Origin: Tychonema litorale BBK16
GTDB lineage: Bacteria > Cyanobacteriota > Cyanobacteriia > Cyanobacteriales > Microcoleaceae
NCBI RefSeq assembly: GCF_021648855.1
Contig: NZ_JAKJHX010000064.1
Coordinates: 1-29,481 of the forward strand
Direction: 5' to 3'
Length of the DNA: 29,481 nucleotides
Part shown: piece by piece, positions 17,831-25,255 of the stretch
How positions within the stretch are numbered: the stretch's first letter is position 1
Layout of the letters: each line of letters begins with the position of its first letter
Notes under the pieces: model-generated
Told to the model about the DNA's origin: nothing
Database searches by the model: none
What the model saw: the letters and a program-made list of their open reading frames with translations, nothing else
Position numbers and translations under genes: made by a program

Positions 17831-18481
17831 TTACCCAGCAATTAGAAAATGAGATTCAACCAAACTATTTTGTTTCTTCTGCTTCAACCAAGCATACTTG
17901 AAATCATTAATATTCAAGCATATTTCTCTATCTCCCACTGTGAATTCTTGGATTTTAGCATCAAAATCAAAATACAGCCCGCAATCCCAAATTCTGAATT
18001 CCAAGCGTTCTTCAAATACTATAATTTCTAGTTGGATAGGAGTCTCCACAGGCAAATGTTTGTGAGCATGACGAACAGCATTAGTGAAGCCTTCAACCAA
18101 AGCCAACTGAAATTCAAACCAAGTCTGAGTTGGCAGTGATAAATCTTCTAACAGCTCAAACCACTCCAAAACATTAGTTAAAGAATTCAAATCACTACTG
18201 ACTTGCAGACTCAGTTTTTTAACAGCAATATCATCTAATACCTCTTCTTGCTGTTCGAGATCCAGCCAATCCCAGCGATTTAAAAGATTCATTAACCCAT
18301 CTAAAACACAAGTTTTTTGATATTTTTTGTGTTGCGATTGACTTTCTGCTTCGTAACTTTTACTCACTAACAAACAATTTCGATCGTCGAGAGTACGAGT
18401 GTAACTTAACTGGTCTGCAATCTGCCACATGAGTTTGATACCTCTACCGCTTTCTGCCAGTTCATCTATGCTAGTAGACAT
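17831..18481 (-). CDS. RsbW-like GHKL ATPase with swapped halves (apparent circular permutation)
   Basis: Cyanobacterial anti-sigma/serine kinase-like proteins of the RsbW type normally run: first strand (LSLQV...LEWFE), N-box helix, G1 box, ATP lid, then G2 box and last strands. In this 216-residue protein the last part comes first: DELAESGRGIKLMWQIADQL with SYTRTLDDRNCLLVSKSY (residues 6-43, G2 box G12-R-G14). A charged linker follows (about 44-87), then KKLSLQVSSDLNSLTNVLEWFE, EGFTNAVRHAH (N-box, E130 and N134) and RIWDCGLYFDF (G1 box, D166 and G168), ending in an unfamiliar 36-residue tail. Each half occurs once. The ATG at 18481 has a good GAGGA site 8 bases upstream, so the odd order is not a start-site error. 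Upstream codons back to 18526 are in frame but look non-coding. Confidence 0.8.
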   Translation of the reverse strand: MSTSIDELAESGRGIKLMWQIADQLSYTRTLDDRNCLLVSKSYEAESQSQHKKYQKTCVLDGLMNLLNRWDWLDLEQQEEVLDDIAVKKLSLQVSSDLNSLTNVLEWFELLEDLSLPTQTWFEFQLALVEGFTNAVRHAHKHLPVETPIQLEIIVFEERLEFRIWDCGLYFDFDAKIQEFTVGDREICLNINDFKYAWLKQKKQNSLVESHFLIAG

Positions 18482-18876
18482 TTGTTTTCCTCGTTTGAAA
18501 GTGTTAGCGTTAATTAGTTTGCACACCCGCCGTTTATGAGCTGTATTTTTTTATACTTACTTACTCAGTATTATTTCGGCGATTACACAAGAATGCTATC
18601 TTTTTTGTAGAAGCAGAGGCATCAGCAATATGTCTCAAGAGTCTAAGCCAATTGGCTTAGTTACTCAGCACCTGTACGGAGACGATCGCCCTCAGTAGCA
18701 ACACAAAACTTAATAGAGTACAAATACTCCTTAGCTATCCTCAGTAGTTACTTGTTTTAGGGGGTATTACCCCCTGCACTATTGATTCCATGCCTTTGAC
18801 TGCTGCTGAAGGAGATGTGCAAGCCCGCGCCCATAGGCTCGGAGTGTCACCCAAACCACGTAAGTAATATTTCGCT
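18482..18876. other. Divergent promoter region with a perfect palindrome
   Basis: This lies between the leftward kinase-like gene and the rightward pentapeptide gene. It holds an 18-bp perfect palindrome (18643-18660), three copies of CTCAGTA (near 18564, 18690 and 18739) and a gggggtattaccccc hairpin (18760-18774). No ORF was supported. Confidence 0.6.
18643..18660. promoter_or_regulatory. 18-bp perfect palindrome, candidate operator
   Basis: ctaagccaattggcttag is identical on both strands. It sits 162 bases upstream of the leftward ATG at 18481 and 217 bases upstream of the rightward ATG at 18877. A dimeric regulator site is plausible; no known consensus is recognised. Confidence 0.4.
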
Positions 18877-19593
18877 ATGACTAAAATTCAACTGACTGTT
18901 CTGACAGCAGCGATACTGATACTCCCATTTTTGTCAGCCATTCCCCTAAAAGCTCAAAATTTGTCTCTACTCCAGCGACTATTAGAAACCAGAGGATGTC
19001 CCGGCTGCGACCTCTTTGGAGCCTCCTTAAGCCGGGCAGATCTGTTTGGAGTTAACTTAAGCGGTGCCATCCTCAGCAGGGCCGACCTGATTGAAGCCGA
19101 TTTAACTGCGGCTGATTTAATGGAAGCTAATTTAAATAATGCCAACATGAGAAATGCTTTTTTGACCAATGCCGACCTCAGTAAAGCCGATCTTAGCAGG
19201 GCTGATATCAGGGGCGCAAACTTAGAAAATGCTAACCTCAGCGAGAGTTTTCTCAGAGATGCCTCTCTCCAGTCTACTAACTTGAAATGTACTAATTTGA
19301 GTGCCACTAAACTAGGTCGGACAGATCTCAGGAATGCTGATTTAACTGGTGCAAATCTCAGTGGTGCCGACCTCATAGAAGCCGATTTAACTGGTGCAAA
19401 TCTCAGCGGTGCAGATCTCAGGAATGCCGATCTCAGTGATGCTAGATTGATCAAAACCAATCTCAAAGATGCGAATATATGTGGTGCGCGGATGCCCAAT
19501 AAAAAAATATCTCAGCGAGGTTGCCAAGTTAAAAAAGGAGAAGAAAAAGTAATCAAAATGAATAATTACTGCAATTACTGTCCGGCTCTTTGA
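18877..19593 (+). CDS. Secreted pentapeptide repeat protein
   Basis: This 238-residue protein starts with a signal peptide (LTVLTAAILILPFLSAIPLKAQN, AxA-like cleavage near residue 26). It is followed by LLETRGCPGCDLFGASL, the cysteine-containing entry common in cyanobacterial exported pentapeptide proteins, and about 30 A(D/N)LxX units (ADLIEADLTAADLMEANL and so on) that should form a quadrilateral beta-helix about seven to eight coils long. One Cys-containing unit (LKCTNL) interrupts the run. The tail has NICGARMPNKKISQRGC and NNYCNYCPAL with several more cysteines. No catalytic function is expected. The antisense ORF over the same region is a product of the repeat. Confidence 0.88.
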   Translation: MTKIQLTVLTAAILILPFLSAIPLKAQNLSLLQRLLETRGCPGCDLFGASLSRADLFGVNLSGAILSRADLIEADLTAADLMEANLNNANMRNAFLTNADLSKADLSRADIRGANLENANLSESFLRDASLQSTNLKCTNLSATKLGRTDLRNADLTGANLSGADLIEADLTGANLSGADLRNADLSDARLIKTNLKDANICGARMPNKKISQRGCQVKKGEEKVIKMNNYCNYCPAL

Positions 19594-19611
19594 AGATTGT
19601 TGAGCAAAGTC

Positions 19612-19675
19612 GGAGACGGCATTGCTGTGTCCCTACCCCAAAATAATCAGGTAGGGAAACGGCATTGCCGTCTCC
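19612..19675. repeat. Inverted repeat, dispersed family copy 3
   Basis: ggagacggcattgctgtgtc... (19612-19637) and its inverted counterpart (19650-19675, ggtagggaaacggcattgcc...) form a 26-base stem with about three mismatches. It is placed between convergent genes and could end both transcripts. It shares arm sequence with 88-145 and 6888-6945. Confidence 0.75.
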
Positions 19676-19688
19676 TCATTATTACTAT

Positions 19689-20678
19689 TTAATGTTTAAT
19701 GGTGTTTGCCTGTTGGACAAATTGGCTGACTCTTTCCAGATATTGATGACCCGCCAACTCTGCTACATTATTGTGACCAGCATCAGGAACTATATACAAC
19801 TGTTTGGGTTCAGGAGCGCTATCAAACAATTTTTTACTCATTTCAACGGGAACTATAGTATCAGCAGTGCCATGAATAAATAGTACAGGCATTTGCAGGC
19901 GATCGAGCTTAGCAACAGAATCAAACCGCTGTGTCAACAATAAATCGATCGGAAATATCCGATATACACTGGATTGAAAGTCTACCATTGCCCGCGCTGA
20001 AGTAAAAGAGCCTTGCACAATTAACCCAGCCGTCTTTGGGTGTCGCACCGCTAGATCGATCGCGATCGCCCCTCCCAAAGAATGACCATAAATATAAATT
20101 TGGTTGGGGTTAATTCCCCGTTGTTTCACTAAATAATCCATAGCAAGTTGAGCATCTTCATACACCTGAGATTCCGTCGGAAACTCGCCCTGGCTTTTTC
20201 CATAACCGCGATAATCTATGAGGAATACGGACAAACCTAAGCGATGAAATCGACTAGCGTGTTCCACATTCGCTCCCACATTTAAACCATTCCCATGTAG
20301 GTATAAAACTACGCCCCCTAGCCCCCCCTTGTTAAGGGGGGGGACAGGAGAGGGAGTTGCAGATCCTTTATTTTGGGGGGGAACTGAATTTCTTGCTCCC
20401 CCCCTTAGCAAGGGGGGGCTGGGGGGGGTAGCCGATGCCGGAATCCACCAACCGTGTACGCTTTCCGCTGCGCCATTTGTACTTGAAATTGGCAGCACAA
20501 CATCTTGATATTGCAACTGAAAATCTTTTGGAGTAGTTTCGATCGCCCGCGTCGGAAAAAAGATAAACTTACCTTGGGCTACAAATAGAAATACACAAGC
20601 ACCAGAATAGGCGATCGCCAAAAATGTCCCAAAAGCTATTAGGGATTTAGACAAAATTAATACCACCAAGTTGTTCAT
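19689..20678 (-). CDS. Alpha/beta hydrolase with in-frame repeat insertion
   Basis: The 329-residue protein begins with one membrane segment or signal anchor (about 5-35), then FFPTRAIETTP, a core strand and LYLHGNG (about 126-131). The catalytic set is GHSLGG with Ser200, HGTADTIVP with Asp273 and AGHNN with His302, as in ABHD13/ABHD17- or bem46-like esterases. The substrate is unknown. Residues about 84-122 (PPSPPLLRGG ... PPLNKGGLGG) separate WWIPA from VVLYLHGNG, which are normally only a few residues apart; this segment is encoded by a pair of C/G-rich inverted repeats. The frame remains open, so the protein may still be made with a surface loop. Confidence 0.88.
   Translation of the reverse strand: MNNLVVLILSKSLIAFGTFLAIAYSGACVFLFVAQGKFIFFPTRAIETTPKDFQLQYQDVVLPISSTNGAAESVHGWWIPASATPPSPPLLRGGARNSVPPQNKGSATPSPVPPLNKGGLGGVVLYLHGNGLNVGANVEHASRFHRLGLSVFLIDYRGYGKSQGEFPTESQVYEDAQLAMDYLVKQRGINPNQIYIYGHSLGGAIAIDLAVRHPKTAGLIVQGSFTSARAMVDFQSSVYRIFPIDLLLTQRFDSVAKLDRLQMPVLFIHGTADTIVPVEMSKKLFDSAPEPKQLYIVPDAGHNNVAELAGHQYLERVSQFVQQANTIKH
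20313..20429. repeat. Inverted pair of CCCCTTGTTAAGGGG-type repeats inside a gene
   Basis: Two copies of the C-rich repeat that reads PPLNKGGLGG lie in opposite orientation. The arm 20314-20330 pairs with 20410-20427, and each arm also holds its own small hairpin (ccccccctt / aaggggggg). The block is 117 bases, exactly 39 codons. Confidence 0.8.
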
Positions 20679-20802
20679 AGGAAATAGGGAAGTGCGCGGG
20701 GAATTGGAAATTAGTCAAAAATGTATGGCTAATTATTAATTGACATAACTAGCCATAATTCCTTACTAACTTCCGCCGCAGCGTTCCGCCTAATTTCAAA
20801 AA

Positions 20803-22263
20803 TTAATCCAATTTCGGATGATGCAAGTGCCAATTTGTAGACTGTTCGTAAGCGTGAGCCACTTGAAACAACCGAGATTCTTGTAAAACATTACCAATCA
20901 GTTGTATGCCTACAGGCAATCCCCGATCGTCGAAGCCACAGGGCAAACTTAAAGCTGGCAAACCCGCAAGATTGACTGGAATAGTCATCAAATCTGACAA
21001 ATACATACTCAACGGATCGTTAAACTTTTCACCTGCTTTAAAAGCCGTAGTCGGAGCAGTCGGACTAACCAAAACATCAACTTGAGCAAAAGCTTTCTCA
21101 AAGTCTTCTTTAATTAAAGTCCGCACTTTTTGAGCTTTTAGATAATAAGCGTCGTAATATCCAGCCGACAAAACGTAAGTGCCGATCGCAATCCGGCGTT
21201 TAACTTCCGAACCGAACCCTTGAGAGCGAGTTTTGGCATACATATCCAAAAGATTGTCATAGTCAGGAGACCGGAAACCGTACTTAACTCCATCATATCT
21301 CGCCAAATTTGCCGAAGCTTCAGACGGAGCAATAACGTAGTAAGTGGGCAAACCGTAGCGGAATCGGGGACAGGAAACTACTTGAATTTCTGCTCCCAAT
21401 TGTTGAAATTGTTCGATCGCCTTAGTAACAGCTTCTTTAACACCAGGATCTAACCCTACACCAAAAGTTTCTTTAATTACCCCGATTCTAATCTGACCTT
21501 TCGGACGCAAATTAGGTCTCAAAGCTTGAGCATAATCAGGAATTTCCACATTGAGACTCGTGGAATCTCTCGGATCGTAACCCGCGATCGCGCCTAACAA
21601 AATCGCCGCATCCTCAACAGTCCGACCAAAAGGCCCGATTTGATCGAGAGAGGAAGCATAGGCCACCAAACCGTAGCGAGAAACCAATCCATAGGTCGGT
21701 TTTAGCCCCACCAAGCCACAAAACGAAGCTGGTTGACGGATCGAACCTCCAGTATCGGAACCCAAACTCACCACGCATTCTCCCGACGCTACCGCAGAGG
21801 CAGAACCACCAGAAGAACCACCGGGAACGCGCTCTAAGTCCCAAGGATTCGCGGTAACTTGATAAGCAGAAGTTTCCGTCGAGCTCCCCATTGCGAACTC
21901 GTCCATGTTCGCCTTACCCACAATCACCGCACCAGCGGCTTGGAGTTTCGACACAACAGTGGCATCGTAGGGAGGGACAAAATTCTCCAAAATCCGAGAG
22001 GCGCAGGTTGTGGGAACGCCTTGGGTGCACATATTGTCTTTAACGGCGATCGGGATTCCGGCCAACAGCCCAATTTCTTCCCCGGCGGCGATTTGGGCAT
22101 CAACTTGAACAGCTTGTGCCATTGCGCGGTCTGCTGTGACGCACAGAAAGCTTTTCAACTTTGGCTCTAACTGGGTAATACGGTCTAATGCTTCTTGAGT
22201 AATTTCCACAGCAGAGCGTTCTTTATTAACCAGTTGTCGGTGCAACTCGCGGATGGATGCCAT
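20803..22263 (-). CDS. gatA: Asp-tRNA(Asn)/Glu-tRNA(Gln) amidotransferase subunit A
   Basis: GatA is the glutaminase subunit of GatCAB, which converts mischarged Glu-tRNA(Gln) (and Asp-tRNA(Asn)) to the correct amide form. The 486-residue protein has the amidase signature with the Ser-cis-Ser-Lys triad: K75 in [10 protein letters not shown]150 in PGGSSGGSA and S174 in [11 protein letters not shown], with the 75- and 24-residue spacing of the family. [29 protein letters not shown] and the C-terminal [15 protein letters not shown] are conserved. Length is normal. It is transcribed alone; gatB and gatC are not in the window, which is usual for cyanobacteria. AAGGT precedes the ATG. Confidence 0.97.
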   Translation of the reverse strand: MASIRELHRQLVNKERSAVEITQEALDRITQLEPKLKSFLCVTADRAMAQAVQVDAQIAAGEEIGLLAGIPIAVKDNMCTQGVPTTCASRILENFVPPYDATVVSKLQAAGAVIVGKANMDEFAMGSSTETSAYQVTANPWDLERVPGGSSGGSASAVASGECVVSLGSDTGGSIRQPASFCGLVGLKPTYGLVSRYGLVAYASSLDQIGPFGRTVEDAAILLGAIAGYDPRDSTSLNVEIPDYAQALRPNLRPKGQIRIGVIKETFGVGLDPGVKEAVTKAIEQFQQLGAEIQVVSCPRFRYGLPTYYVIAPSEASANLARYDGVKYGFRSPDYDNLLDMYAKTRSQGFGSEVKRRIAIGTYVLSAGYYDAYYLKAQKVRTLIKEDFEKAFAQVDVLVSPTAPTTAFKAGEKFNDPLSMYLSDLMTIPVNLAGLPALSLPCGFDDRGLPVGIQLIGNVLQESRLFQVAHAYEQSTNWHLHHPKLD

Positions 22264-22381
22264 GCTCGTACCTTTATCGTTTCTACTTTCACTGTATATG
22301 TCAATATAGCTGGCAATTGCACCTGCTTACTGCCTGCGTGCAAAGTCCGCATCTGAGGTGGGTGCGGGTAGTGTCTTTGTG

Positions 22382-22402
22382 GAACAGGCATCTTGCCTGT
22401 TA
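22382..22402. repeat. GAACAGGCA hairpin, copy 2
   Basis: ggaacaggcatcttgcctgt forms the same stem as the element at 10384-10404, with one changed end base and loop tct. It lies just beyond the stop codon of the leftward Uma2 gene, the same relative place as copy 1 after trmB. Confidence 0.6.
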
Positions 22403-22408
22403 TTGATA

Positions 22409-23047
22409 TTAGTGAAAAAGTGCGATTTTCCGTCGCAACTCCCGAATTACTGTACTTGTATGGTTGTCGCGCGACATTTGCCAGCATTCCTCCACAATTT
22501 CTGGTACATTAAAATTGGGGAAATAACGGCTAACTAAACTTTCGACATATCGACCATTTTCCAAACAGTAAATTATTAGCTTTTTTTTCTTAAACAGCCA
22601 CACTTCCGGCACTTGATAAGGCAAATAATCATCTAAATCTGTATAGCTAGTTACGTCTACTTCGATTACTAAATCGGGCGGCGGTTCAACACCCCAAGCA
22701 ATCCGATCTTTACCAAGAATTGCCGCGCAATTATCGATATAAAAACAATAATCTGGTTCAATCCCTCTTACCTCCGGCAAATCCATTGTAATTGGCGTAA
22801 ACGCTTCATAATCTCGCCCCAAGAAATCTAGGAGAACTTTGACGACATCAGCAATGATATTTGCTTGTTTTCCGTGTACTGGTAAAGGGGACATTAACAA
22901 AATCTCTCCTGGTCGATATTTGATGCGTGGAATTTGGCGATCGCCCAATTGTTCTACAAGTGCTTGGTAATCCTGCCAACTACCAGGAAATTTTATCAGT
23001 GTTCCTGGGGGCAAATGAATCTTTTCTGGGGTGACGACTGCAAACAT
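22409..23047 (-). CDS. Uma2-family (DUF820) putative endonuclease
   Basis: The 212-residue protein shows the standard Uma2 order: RYKPGEILLMSP-like (RIKYRPGEILLMSPLPVHGK), a helix with a long hydrophobic face, GIEPDYCFYI with D99, DLVIEVDVTS with E129 and D131, and VPEVWLF before KLIIYCLENGRYVES. These match the PD-(D/E)XK core of the family. A strong ribosome-binding site (AGGAGGT) lies about 9 bases before the ATG. It is divergent from xisI, with 104 bases between starts, so the two may share a control region. Biological role is unproven. Confidence 0.9.
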   Translation of the reverse strand: MFAVVTPEKIHLPPGTLIKFPGSWQDYQALVEQLGDRQIPRIKYRPGEILLMSPLPVHGKQANIIADVVKVLLDFLGRDYEAFTPITMDLPEVRGIEPDYCFYIDNCAAILGKDRIAWGVEPPPDLVIEVDVTSYTDLDDYLPYQVPEVWLFKKKKLIIYCLENGRYVESLVSRYFPNFNVPEIVEECWQMSRDNHTSTVIRELRRKIALFH

Positions 23048-23100
23048 AAAGCTTATACCTCCTGATTGAATTATATGTGTTTCAAGCCAGAGTCGCCAGT

Positions 23101-23145
23101 GGTTCAGATTTGTGCGATCGGGCTATAATAGGTAAACACGGAGGT
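23101..23145 (+). promoter_or_regulatory. xisI promoter -10 and ribosome-binding site
   Basis: A perfect TATAAT lies at 23124-23129 and GGAGG at 23140-23144, just before the ATG at 23152. The -35 is weak (ggttca at 23101-23106 with 17-base spacing). The leader would be very short. Confidence 0.55.
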
Positions 23146-23151
23146 AAAACA

Positions 23152-23481
23152 ATGGATACCAGCGCGACCTATCGAGAAATCATAAAACAGGTTATTCTTC
23201 AATTTGCTAAATTGCATCCCTCTCATGGAGACATTAGACTAGATACGGTGTTTGATGAAATAGGCGATCGCTATGCTCTCATGCAAGTGGGTTGGGATAG
23301 AGGACGGCGAGTGAGAGGGAATTTAATTTACATTACCCTACAAGATGGAAAAGTTTATATTGAATACGATGGCATGGAATGCGGCATTACCCAAAATTTG
23401 ATAGACCAAGGTATTCCAGAAAATGATATTGTTTTAGCTTTTCTTTTAGACTCTTTAATGGCTTTGACGGCCGCTGTGTAG
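23152..23481 (+). CDS. xisI: XisI-family protein
   Basis: XisI was defined with XisH as a factor needed for excision of the fdxN element in Anabaena heterocysts, but the pair is widespread in non-heterocystous cyanobacteria, where its role is unknown. The 109-residue protein shows the whole family layout: MDTSATYREIIKQVILQFA, SHGDIRLDTVFDEIGDRYALMQVGWD, RVRGNLIYITLQDGKVYIEYDG and GITQNLIDQGIPENDIVLAF. The extreme C-terminus (LLDSLMALTAAV) is more diverged than the usual HPPE-R-TEFAVA ending. The ATG at 23152 is chosen over 23077 because of the Shine-Dalgarno sequence and family start. No xisH is present nearby. Confidence 0.88.
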   Translation: MDTSATYREIIKQVILQFAKLHPSHGDIRLDTVFDEIGDRYALMQVGWDRGRRVRGNLIYITLQDGKVYIEYDGMECGITQNLIDQGIPENDIVLAFLLDSLMALTAAV

Positions 23482-23524
23482 TGATGAATGGCAAGAGAGC
23501 GATCGAAAAATAAACTTATTCTTT

Positions 23525-24034
23525 TCAATCTATCTGCTTCACTACCTCCAAGGCTAACCCTAGCACCTCTGCAATTTGCTCATCCTTCAATCCCAACTGT
23601 CGTAATTTACCAACCATTTCAATTTTAACTTGATTCGTGCCGTCTTGGTAGTTAGGAGTCGGAGGCTGACTTTTATCTGGGGTAGCAGTGGGTAGTTCCG
23701 AGCAACCATTGATATAGTTAATTGTGTGGCTATTACCAAAATTAGTAGGATTGCGATCGCCAAAATTTATATTCAGATTTAACGGCCGTTCTAGAACAGA
23801 TTCCAGATTACCTTTATCAACAGGTTCATCAAAAACATCAGATAACATTTGCAAAAGCTTGTAACCTACATCCTTAGCATGACCCGCCGTACAACCGTAA
23901 GTATCTGCAATATCAGAATACTTTTGTCGATTCAGTATTCCCTCGATAATTTTACGCTGCAAGTTATTGAGATGTTTGCCTGTCTTCGCGCGGATCGCTT
24001 CACCTACAAATTCCAAGATATCGGCGGTGTTCAT
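23525..24034 (-). CDS. Small HTH protein related to VMAP-type N-terminal domains
   Basis: From the ATG at 24034 the protein has 169 residues. Residues about 1-83 (DILEFVGEAIRAKTGKHLNNLQRKIIEGIL, YSDIADTYGCTAGHAKDVGYKLLQMLS, ESVLERPL) match the HTH domain that heads many cyanobacterial NACHT, NB-ARC, WD40 and vWA-MoxR-associated (VMAP) proteins. The usual ATPase or effector part is absent. A polar, Asn/Pro-rich linker (85-135) leads to a C-terminal helix pair, VGKLRQLGLKDEQIAEVLGLALEVVKQI, like the end of Rpn-type nuclease or transposase-related proteins. It could be a stand-alone regulator or a recombined remnant. An upstream ATG (24109) lies inside the 10-bp repeat array and is less likely. 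Confidence 0.7.
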   Translation of the reverse strand: MNTADILEFVGEAIRAKTGKHLNNLQRKIIEGILNRQKYSDIADTYGCTAGHAKDVGYKLLQMLSDVFDEPVDKGNLESVLERPLNLNINFGDRNPTNFGNSHTINYINGCSELPTATPDKSQPPTPNYQDGTNQVKIEMVGKLRQLGLKDEQIAEVLGLALEVVKQID

Positions 24035-24067
24035 CAGTAGGCGTGTCGGAGAACTATAGTTAGTATA

Positions 24068-24151
24068 CCCGACTTTATCCGTCTTTATCAGCCTTTTTCC
24101 GCCTTGCATAGCGACTTTAGAAATGCCCGTCTTTTTCCGTCTTTTTTTTCC
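24068..24151. repeat. Array of 10-bp repeats upstream of the HTH gene
   Basis: On the + strand TTTATCCGTC (24074-24083), TTTATCAGCC (24084-24093) and TTTTTCCGCC (24094-24103) follow one another exactly, after ...CCCGAC. A second block CCCGTC, TTTTTCCGTC (24132-24141), TTTTTTTTCC (24142-24151) follows after 22 bases. The unit length equals about one DNA turn. On the minus strand a TATACT (-10-like, complement of 24062-24067) lies directly downstream, so the array covers the -35 region of the HTH gene. Confidence 0.65.
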
Positions 24152-24774
24152 TGGATTTTGAGTGCTCGGCGGGACAGGATGCGGGAAAGTTTCAGGTCAC
24201 TGGGTCTGCAAGACCTAGAAGGTGTGGAACGTTTAATGCAGACAAATGTGGCTCATGGATTGAGTACAATATCTATGCAGTTAGGAGGTATGTAGGAAAT
24301 CCTATTGCCGCCTACAATCGAGCGTTTGCAGTCGCTCAGGATGCTAAGAACACAATCAATAGATTAATTGCCAGCCAGTCAACCCCTAGTCCACAACCGT
24401 CACAACCATCCAATTCAGCCTGTGTTACTGTCGATTCAAGAAACGGATGGCAGCATTTTAACTTACCAGGCAGTTTTACTAGAGTCGCAAGTATCAGTGG
24501 AGGTTGGAGTGTTGATAGTCGAAGTTACTCTCCTGTTAGTTCTGGAGGACATACAGGACAGGATGCTGAACGGCTTGCTCCATATAATCAGTACAAATTC
24601 GATCAGAAATTTCCATTCGGTGCTTTGTTAATGGGAACAGGTGGCGGGACTTTATGGGTTCAGAATCCAGTATCTTTCACAAGTGGCTTTGGAGCTGTAG
24701 ACATGAGAATTAATGATGCTGATAATGCACTTGGCGATAACGGAGGAACTCTTCAAGTGTGCTTCGGTAACTAA
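24121..24774 (+). pseudogene. Headless gene fragment ending in a PA-IL-like lectin domain
   Basis: This frame is open for 217 codons with no usable start: there is a TAG just before 24121 and the first Met codon is deep inside the lectin part. It encodes SARPRRCGTFNADKCGSW, then IEYNIYAVRRYVGNPIAAYNR, AFAVAQDAKNTINRLIASQ, a Ser/Pro/Gln linker, and a beta-rich domain: NGWQHFNLPGSFTRVASISG, GGWSVD, FPFGALLMGTGGG and FGAVDMRINDADNALGDNGG. The GALL(M/V)G...ND...DN-G order resembles PA-IL (LecA)-type lectin domains, where the Asp/Asn residues bind calcium and galactose. The 5' part of the gene seems to be lost at the repeat array. A strong terminator follows. Confidence 0.6.
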
Positions 24775-24787
24775 GTTATGTATTAGT

Positions 24788-24836
24788 GCGATCGCATTTG
24801 CTGTAGGCTGGGTTGAAGCAAATGCGATCGCTTTTT
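24788..24836 (+). terminator. Rho-independent terminator built on HIP1 sites
   Basis: gcgatcgcatttgct (24788-24802) pairs perfectly with agcaaatgcgatcgc (24817-24831), 15 bp with a 14-base loop, followed by TTTTT. Both arms contain GCGATCGC. It lies 13 bases after the stop of the lectin-type frame. Confidence 0.8.
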
Positions 24837-24892
24837 ACTAAAAGCTATTATCAATCTAATCGACATCAACGCTTATTAGAAGCGGATAATCT

Positions 24893-24911
24893 CGATCGTG
24901 CATCACGATCG
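24893..24911. repeat. CGATCGTG-CAT-CACGATCG hairpin
   Basis: A perfect 8-bp stem on a 3-base loop lies in the spacer upstream of hicB. A further partial copy, cccgatcgtgcaacccgatc, follows at 24922-24941. Spacer 24775-25045 holds no other feature that I can support. Confidence 0.5.
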
Positions 24912-25045
24912 CCCTTCGATTCCCGATCGTGCAACCCGATCTTCGTTTAGAGGTAAACCGAGGAGATTCGAGAAATGAATCAAGCAAGATTTGACCGCAA
25001 GGCTTGTGTTATGCTAATTATAGAAGACTTTAGGAATAAGAGGCC

Positions 25046-25255
25046 ATGAAAAATCGCAGCTTTACAGTTCTTGTGTACAAAGAAGATGATATGTACATAG
25101 CTGAATGTCCAGAAGTTGGAACAGTAGATCAAGGTGAAACGATCGAGCAGGCGATTGCGGGTTTGAGAGAGGCTACGCGGTTATATTTGGAGGAATTTCC
25201 TGTACCTGAAACATCTCCTAGATTTGTGACCAACATTGAGGTCAGCTATGCCTAA
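25046..25255 (+). CDS. hicB: HicB-family antitoxin
   Basis: The 69-residue protein has the partial RNase H-like HicB fold: SFTVLVYKEDDMYIAECPEVGTVDQGETIEQAIAGLREATRLYLEEF, with the typical A-CPE-G...G-T-EEA--NL-EA pattern. It would normally neutralise the mRNA interferase HicA. Its last 8 bases overlap the start of hicA (ATG at 25248), so the two are translationally coupled. The order hicB-hicA is common for this antitoxin subtype. AGAGG precedes the ATG. Confidence 0.88.
   Translation: MKNRSFTVLVYKEDDMYIAECPEVGTVDQGETIEQAIAGLREATRLYLEEFPVPETSPRFVTNIEVSYA

Noticed and set aside
18954..19499. 181-residue antisense ORF, rich in LRSAPLRFAPVKSA repeats
   Set aside because: It is the mirror of the pentapeptide repeat code, not an independent protein.
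20311..20430. Frameshift or assembly error in the alpha/beta hydrolase
   Set aside because: The block is exactly 39 codons and both flanks remain in frame, so a repeat insertion explains it better.
24074..24103. Possible CRISPR array
   Set aside because: The units are 10 bases with no spacers between them, so it is not a CRISPR.
24104..24295. 63-residue ORF with a start codon over the repeat array
   Set aside because: It overlaps the lectin-type frame in another register and shows no family motif; the lectin frame has far better protein character.
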